Under the pieces are notes generated by a model. The model saw only the letters and a program-made list of their open reading frames with translations. It made no database searches and had not been told where the DNA came from. Positions 58,007-64,000 of a stretch of 64,000 nt of DNA are shown here, piece by piece (position 1 is the stretch's first letter; every line of letters starts with the position of its first letter). A program made the position numbers and the translations under genes. The DNA is from Cliona cf. orientalis (Eukaryota > Porifera > Demospongiae > Clionaida > Clionaidae): the NCBI GenBank assembly GCA_963930775.1, contig OZ005689.1, positions 7,998,798 to 8,062,797 on the forward strand, in the 5' to 3' direction.

Positions 58007-60599
58007 TTAAATTAGGTTTTTAGTTTGAACTAGCACTGCATCAGAAGTTTGTTTTTCCTGAAGTTCACAAAAATTGTCTTTCTTGTTTGAGTGCTTGTGA
58101 ATGTAGTATCTTTTGTCTATCATACAATCACGTTGGTAGCAACCTGTAGAAATGATAGATAAAGCCTATTTATTGCAATGACAACATAGATCTGCACACA
58201 ATAGCTAATTATTATACCATATTGTAACACTTACTAGTTGACAAGATTGATATCAGTGCAGTTATGCCCACCTGCAACTGCAATAGTACACCTACACAGA
58301 AAATTGAAAGCTGTGATAGAAACAGTCACTGTACAACTTTTGGCAGTTTCATTCTCTACAGGTAGCATATCCCAGTATACCTTTTTGCGTATATACGGCC
58401 GTAGATAATGCATAGTCTAAAATAATTATCTATGATACGGCATTTAAAAAGGTGGGAGACATGTTGTGATATTATGTTGTGATTAACACACTTACCCACT
58501 GGCATACGATTCCGAGATCCACTATTTCGACCTGCATGCAAGGATAAAATTTAGATTTCACATGAGTACTTGTATCCAGTGTACCAGTCTAAGGACTAAT
58601 TCCTAAATACGTTTCATCGATAACACTTAGTCAAAAATTTAATGGTTGTATTCCCAGCTAGCCTCATCCCCAGGCCACTCCCATGTTTTCGTATAACATT
58701 GCAAAACATGGGAGCGGCCTGAAGACTAATCAGGACATTTGTTTTAATTAAGATTCAGGGCAACTGTAACAGGCGGAAAACTCAATCAATCTGACCACAA
58801 ATTGTTGTGAGTAACCACCATCGTTAACAATAGGAGTTATTGAGCTTCTCATAGCAGTAACAATATTCCAACACATGAACTCAACATAGCAATGAGCCTA
58901 TATCAGATTGTTAACAACAGGAAACAGCCATTTAAGGGGCTAGCCATTAGAGTAAGTATTATCGATCACGTAACAAGAATTGTGGCCATGCATTATCATT
59001 GTGGATGTGAACAATGTCATGTGTGCAAGAGTCACTCATGTGCGGTAAACCACAATCTGAATGGGGGCGGGGGTGCCAGTGCTGTAGTGTTTGGGGTAAG
59101 AGCCCGCATACTCCTGAGTAAGAGCTCATATACCACCTTTCAAGGGATCAATGTTACAGTAGCAGCTTCTATACAAACATAATAATGGAAGTCATATCCC
59201 GGGTAAGCCATATTAATTTTAAGCACCAATGGGAGCTTATCCAGGATACTATGATAACCAAAGCATAAATGCTGTATGAATGGCACTTACGTGGAGTTGC
59301 GGTGGTGCTATTTTTCTGTTCCATGAATGCGGAGTTTGAAGTGGATATTAGCTCACCACCAGTAGCAGTAGGAGAGCCTGTTTGTGTAGTGACATCTATT
59401 GTCACAGTGATGTTATCATCGTCATTATCATGTCATGTCATTTAGATGTGTGTATGATAGTGTCAGTGTATGCATGTATTTGTGGGTGGGTACATTGCAA
59501 TTGGGTATGTGTATGTGTATGTGTATATAATAATATTATTATGATCCTCTTCAACTTAGTGCTATTATTTGTATTAGCCCAGTGCTGAGAACTAGGCCCA
59601 CGGTTATCACCAGAACACCAAGCTAGCCTCATGCTTATCCCTATTCCCACCATTTCAATGTTACACACAAATTAAAGGTGGGAATAGGGATGGAAAGCTA
59701 TACACCAAGCCATCCATATTCAGGGTTTCCTCTCAGATTTAATGAAATTTGGAGCTACCATAATTAAATTTTGATAAGATAGCTGCAGGGATACAAATCT
59801 AGTTGTGGGAGGATGGCATCTAGCGACCATTGATATTACTTTAATTAGTAGACGTTGAAGCTTAATCACCCCCTTTCATGAATGCCAGAAAGAACCCTTA
59901 TGGTTATGAGAATTCAGTAAATTTATAAACATGGCAGTTAGTGACTTACTTGTGCCTTGGACAAGTACAACACTGAAGTGAGCAGAGAGCTGGTTCATTT
60001 CCATGAACCCACGTTCGACACAGAAGAATGTTTCTGATATATTTTGCATGTCGATCATCACTGAGCAACTTGTGCTCACTCTCCCAGTGTTTGCACTTTG
60101 ACCTCTCCGGCAGTTGTCCAATAGTATTCCTGAACCGTTGACACAGCGGTACAACTGTGTAATAACTGAGTTTTCGCTTCTCGCTGTGCAGTGTAAGACG
60201 TCTGTACTTTCCTGAAACACCACCTCACTGGGATTCTGTGTATAGTGATAATAGAAATAGGATAATAAATTAATATACTATCACTGACAAATATATAGAA
60301 TTTTGATCTCAGGAGGCCCAAGATTACGAGTTATATTTAGGTGCCCATGGGCGTTTACCCGGGACACTACGGTATAACAATACTATTCCTCGTCATAAGA
60401 GTTCTACCCGGAATTCAGAGGAGCTCCCCAAACTTCTGGTTAGATAGCCCACCCTCTGCCCCCCATATTTCAAAATCATAATGGATCCATCTTGCAATGT
60501 ATAGTGCTTGCTCACTTGAGTGTCTGTATCGCAGTAGTTTTCACCCTTTGTCCACTGAATTACCACCAGAATCACAATCCATAGTAGGCCAAAATGCAC
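58007..60599 (-). CDS. Gene 3, right copy: intact Ig-like single-pass receptor
   Basis: Six exons on the minus strand, 60599-60516, 60235-59950, 59395-59291, 58531-58496, 58291-58235 and 58143-58007, join in phase to 234 residues. Exon 1 is a signal peptide (MHFGLLWIVILVVIQW). Exon 2 is an Ig-like domain starting NPSEVVF, with Cys in VLHCTA, YRCVNG, NCRRG, STSCSV and FFCVER. Exons 3 and 4 are a Ser/Thr-rich stalk. Exon 5 encodes the membrane helix (VGITALISILSTS). Exon 6 is a basic tail (CYQRDCMIDKRYYIHKHS) ending NLI, without ITIM, ITAM or YxN motifs. The first intron is phase 0 and the rest are phase 1, the same plan as gene 1. Head to head with gene 4 (736 bp apart). The ligand is unknown. 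Confidence 0.78.
58659..58722. mobile_element. Small hairpin MITE, right-copy counterpart of 6720-6801
   Basis: CAGGCCACTCCCATGTTTT pairs with AAAACATGGGAGCGGCCTG, with a shorter loop than in the left copy. Confidence 0.6.
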
Positions 60600-61334
60600 G
60601 ACACTGTGCAGTCTGTTAATATATTAAAAACACATTATGATTTGTGATTGGTGACAGAATTAATGCCTCGTACGTACAAGGGTCCCTGCTAAATAATATT
60701 ACACATAACGTCAATATAATATTCACTCAAATTCACAGTGACCCTTCAAGTGCTTTAGTAGAGAAAAGTGTTTGAGTAAATTTCCAAATTCTGGCAAGAG
60801 TTCATACATGCATTCATTCTAGTCTGGGGTGCCAGGGACGGGCACCTAGACCACATACATTCCCATAGCCATGGCCAGTGGATGATTCAGAAACTGATTC
60901 AAGCATTGATCTTAGCATAATATCATTATCAAGCATACAGTAAAATTAATATTAAAGTCAAATCCGAGACATCATAGATGATCACACTCACATGCTGAAA
61001 TCCATTTATCAAAGTAAGCTAAGCTCGGTTGGATCTGGAACAGCGGACTTTCAATCACAGCTACGTAGCAGGCCTGTTCCTCCTCAATCTACTTGTACCA
61101 AATTCCCAATACAATTGAATATGGAGGGCGTACAATACAAAGGAATAATATAAACACGCCCTTCCCCGCCTGATAACTCAATCACGATCACATGCTGATC
61201 ATGGTGATAAACGAAATTCCCCGTCTTTATTTTCTGTCCTCTGAAAGTTTAATATAATCTTTAATAGTCCAACACTGTCACTGACAACTGCAAACGTATT
61301 ATCATAGACCTGATCGATCGACAAGCTGGTCAGA
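60600..61334. promoter_or_regulatory. Divergent spacer between gene 3 and gene 4
   Basis: A 735-bp region between two opposite start codons. No motif is assigned. The promoter role is inferred from the head-to-head layout. Confidence 0.3.
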
Positions 61335-63423
61335 ATGCCAGGTGTACGCTCGCAATCGGCGGCTGTAAGCGCTCGATATGCGCTCGCCATCGCAACTATT
61401 CTCACCTTATTGCTGTCAAAATCACTAGGTCAACAAGTATGTAAGTGAGTAATAATTATTATTGCTTGTTGCCAATTATTAAAACTGTTGTATAAATGGC
61501 ATATGCCACTATCCATGACCGTGTGTACAATACAGATGTTGACCAGCAGCCAAAGAATGTGACAGTGCTACTGGGAAGACAGGCGGTATTTCATTGCTCA
61601 TCGGTAGATCTGAGAGCAGATGGCTCTAGCACGATACTCTGGTTTAGGAATCAGACCCTTATACATCAGTTGCCACCAGAATACAATGCATCATCTGTCA
61701 CCTCACCACGTACCGATGTGGCCAGAGGTGAAAACTCGACATTGACCGTTCTAGGTAGTGAGCAGACCAATGGTACGAGGTACAGATGCGGTATTTTGGA
61801 TGCAGGAGCAACTAGCATTGTTGAATATTCGGCTCTGATCACCCTTAGAGTGCAAGGTATGGCAATATACAAATCATATATAGTGCATGATAATTAATTT
61901 TATTAGCTATTATTAAATTATGGTTTGTTCACTTAGTCCTTAAAGTTCATAGCCACAGCTCTGAACTGTAGAGTGAATGATGCTAAATGATAAATGTATA
62001 CAGGAATCATGGGAGCTCTGGGGGGTCAGCTAGTGCCCTTACTATTTCCTGAACCAAAATTAATAATTATATTCCCTATAGAGCCCCGCTTTATCAATAT
62101 TATAATTCCTAACCAGTATGCATTTGAAGTGGAGAGCATGTATACCATAAGATAAAAGGTCTTATTGTGTACATGTGCTATTAAATTTTATATATAACTG
62201 TGATACTCACTTAATCTTCATGCAGGATCTCCACTTCCTCCAACTGGATTGGACCTCAGTATCAGTTTCAGCAGAGAACTCGACACACACAGGATTATAT
62301 TAACCTGGATGCCTCCAAGGACTCTATTTGACAAATTCGAAAGTGATACCAATAGATACGAACTTACTTATTTTGTGTACACCTACATAGGGCTAAACTC
62401 ATCAGTGTCGCCATATTTGCTGCACGTAATTGAAACTGGTTCCCCTTCAATGCACACAACCCTGCGAGATCTTGATATAGACGCCTGTAATCTCTCAATT
62501 GTCTTTTTCCGTGTGAGTGCAAAGTTCGAGGGAGTTCGTGAGGGAAATATGAGCCGTCCCAAACAAATTGATGATGAGGACATATGTATGAAAGGTAATC
62601 TTGTACTAGTGTAGTTTAGCATCAATGTTATTAGGTAAGGGTTATTAAATAAAAGCAATCCCTTGGTGCACAAGTAATTATATATAAACTTCATTAAACT
62701 GTCCATGGGCGCTTACCCGGATCAAAATCCCATATGCATGTGTGTAAAGAAGCTGCTACAGTGGCCCCCGAAATGTGGTACATCCATGGGCGTTACCCAA
62801 GAGTGGGCATAATAGCTTACCTGGGACACTTCGGTAATACATAGTTATTATACTTACATGTTATACACTATGATTATGCGCACTACACTATCTTATTCGT
62901 TCCTATAGATATTAGAGGAAGTGATGGCGGCCTCCAAGGAAATGGGAATGGTAATTTCCAATTATTATACTGTGATTCTTACAAACTACATTCTTTCTTT
63001 TTTTTCTCTCTGTGTGCAGACAACACAAGAACCATTGCTGGTTCCATCGTTCCGGGAGTACTAATTATTATTATTATTATTATTGTAGTAACTGTAATAG
63101 TTTACCAAAGAATTAAAAAACATACAGGTAAACCTTATGTTGTATAACAAGAATCTATTGTTATGATAATGTGGCACTACTTTAAATTAGATTCGAAAAT
63201 GACATTAAGTGCTAATGGAGCCTATGGAACAGCGATTGGTAGTAGTATCAGGAAGACTAGTGCTAGTGGCGGTGAGACGGAGACGTGCACTGACAATGCT
63301 CCTTCAGTGGAGGGTCAACATGTTTACGAACACGTTCGTGATGTGGTTAAGGGAACAATGCCAGTGCCAGTGGAGACACATCCTAATCAAGCCTACGAAC
63401 CAATAAACATCAGGAAAGAGTAG
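61335..63423 (+). CDS. Gene 4: Ig + fibronectin III transmembrane receptor
   Basis: Six exons, 61335-61440, 61536-61856, 62226-62594, 62909-62950, 63020-63127 and 63191-63423, all joined by phase-1 introns, give 392 residues. Exon 1 is a signal peptide (YALAIATILTLLLSKSLGQ). Exon 2 is an Ig domain close to that of gene 2 (VFHCSS, TILWFRNQTLIHQLPPEY, LTVLGSEQTNGTRYRCGI). Exon 3 is one FN3-like domain (PPTGLDLSIS, ILTWMPP, YELTYFVY, TTLRDLD, FFRVSAKF). Then come a short stalk, a TM helix rich in Ile (GVLIIIIIIIVVTVIVY), and a tail with tyrosines in GAYGTAI, HVYEHV and QAYEPI. YEHV and YEPI fit YxxV/I, but neither has an ITIM residue at -2. Surface receptor by architecture, clearly related to gene 2; partner unknown. 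Confidence 0.85.
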
Positions 63424-63800
63424 AAAAGTTACTATTTTTAATCTTGACCACAATCACATACATTCATTGACAGCCAGCATAATATTACTGTTAACTTTCA
63501 AGTTAAATAATCACTACTTTTAACACTATCTAGTTATCGTGCTGTGTGTGATTATTCAATTCACACCCCTGATTGACTTTTATACTATAATATTATTATA
63601 TAAAATCTCGTTCACATGTCACCTGTTTCCACTTCATACTTTTGACTATTGTAAACTGTACAGTATACATAAGCCTGTGTGTAAATTATTATAGATTTGG
63701 CTAACATTAGCATAAATGGTCATCATTAGTTACTGTCTACGTGTTTGCGTACATATAGCGATCTTTTCCATACTATGAAAAAATTAAAGGCGCCCTCTGC

Positions 63801-63808
63801 TGACGTCA
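63801..63808. promoter_or_regulatory. CRE-type palindrome TGACGTCA
   Basis: Full CREB/ATF consensus 45 bp upstream of the ATG at 63854. Another TGACGTCA occurs at 903-910. Function is inferred from the consensus alone. Confidence 0.35.
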
Positions 63809-63853
63809 GCATATTTTGCAAGCACACGCCTACTGTATACTGGTTAAGAAATT

Positions 63854-64000
63854 ATGAGATCTGGTAGTCCTACAGCAGCGCTGCTGGTGAGCGCTCATCG
63901 CCACGGCGCTGTTGGAGATGACTGGTATGATCCATCTAACGAGCACAAAGCCCTGCTGGAACAAAGCGACGGCCATGTAGGTCCTGGGCCAGTCGTGTAT
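63854..64000 (+). CDS. First exon of an unidentified gene, cut by the window end
   Basis: Open from ATG to the last base (49 codons), with a GC content and codon pattern unlike the flanking AT-rich DNA. It begins MRSGSPTAALLVSAHRHGA and ends HVGPGPVVY. No signal peptide or domain is recognisable. The context (upstream AT-rich spacer, CRE palindrome at 63801) fits a gene start. Confidence 0.45.
   Translation, partial: MRSGSPTAALLVSAHRHGAVGDDWYDPSNEHKALLEQSDGHVGPGPVVY

Larger units (their letters stand above)
54323..60262 (+). repeat. Right copy of the ~6-kb direct segmental duplication
   Basis: Matches 2546-8640. The left breakpoint falls inside the gene 1 Ig exon (AACATTATATTTAGTAG). The right breakpoint lies just upstream of the gene 3 Ig exon. 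Confidence 0.9.

Noticed and set aside
61199-61405. Minus-strand 68-codon frame over the gene 4 signal exon
   Set aside because: Shadow of the plus-strand exon, which joins in phase to five further exons.
1-64000. tRNA or rRNA genes
   Set aside because: No cloverleaf with A and B boxes and no rRNA-like stretch was recognised by eye; a covariance-model scan was not possible.

Overview
This is a window of eukaryotic (metazoan) nuclear DNA: AT-rich, with intron-containing genes bounded by GT..AG sites, a non-LTR retrotransposon and many short inverted-repeat transposons (MITEs). Short introns, a GABA-B-like class C receptor, Ig and Ig+FN3 receptors, and a C-terminal multi-pass domain with an RPYKK motif of a type I associate with sponge and cnidarian genomes together suggest a demosponge. 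The species cannot be fixed from the sequence alone.

Layout. (1) 1-8640: an immune-type receptor cluster. A minus-strand Ig-like receptor (gene 1, running off the left edge) lies head to head with a plus-strand single-Ig receptor (gene 2), followed by a 36-bp minisatellite and a broken minus-strand Ig receptor (gene 3). (2) 8.6-12.5 kb: nested DNA transposons, including a TTAA-flanked element interrupted by about 2.3 kb. (3) 12.5-21.1 kb: mostly non-coding, then a small four-TM membrane protein gene (17.7-21.1 kb). (4) 22.1-25.2 kb: a minus-strand LINE of L2/CR1 type with a long open EN-RT reading frame. (5) 25.2-29.4 kb: simple repeats and a clean TTAA-flanked element. (6) 29.8-50.7 kb: a 17-exon class C GPCR gene of GABA-B type, whose introns hold at least seven MITEs. 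Every exon joins in phase, giving 845 codons, but one codon at the conserved TM3 tryptophan position is TGA. (7) 51.4-54.2 kb: a C-terminal fragment of a multi-pass membrane protein, perfect palindromes, and an unidentified degraded minus-strand gene. (8) 54.3-60.3 kb: a direct second copy of the 2.5-8.6 kb receptor block, with gene 1 broken, gene 2 intact and gene 3 intact. (9) 61.3-63.4 kb: a further Ig+FN3 receptor (gene 4), head to head with gene 3. (10) 63.85 kb to the end: the first exon of another gene.

How it fits together. The receptor genes share one plan: signal-peptide exon, Ig exon, short stalk exon(s), TM exon and tail exon, almost all joined by phase-1 introns. They are arranged as divergent pairs, with tyrosine-motif tails on the plus-strand members and tails without such motifs on the minus-strand member that can be read to its end (gene 3). 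After the block duplicated, each locus lost a different minus-strand partner. Gene 2 stayed open in both copies, and one copy gained a codon that completes an ITIM consensus. This resembles paired-receptor or recognition loci of other animals. That function is inference and has not been shown here.
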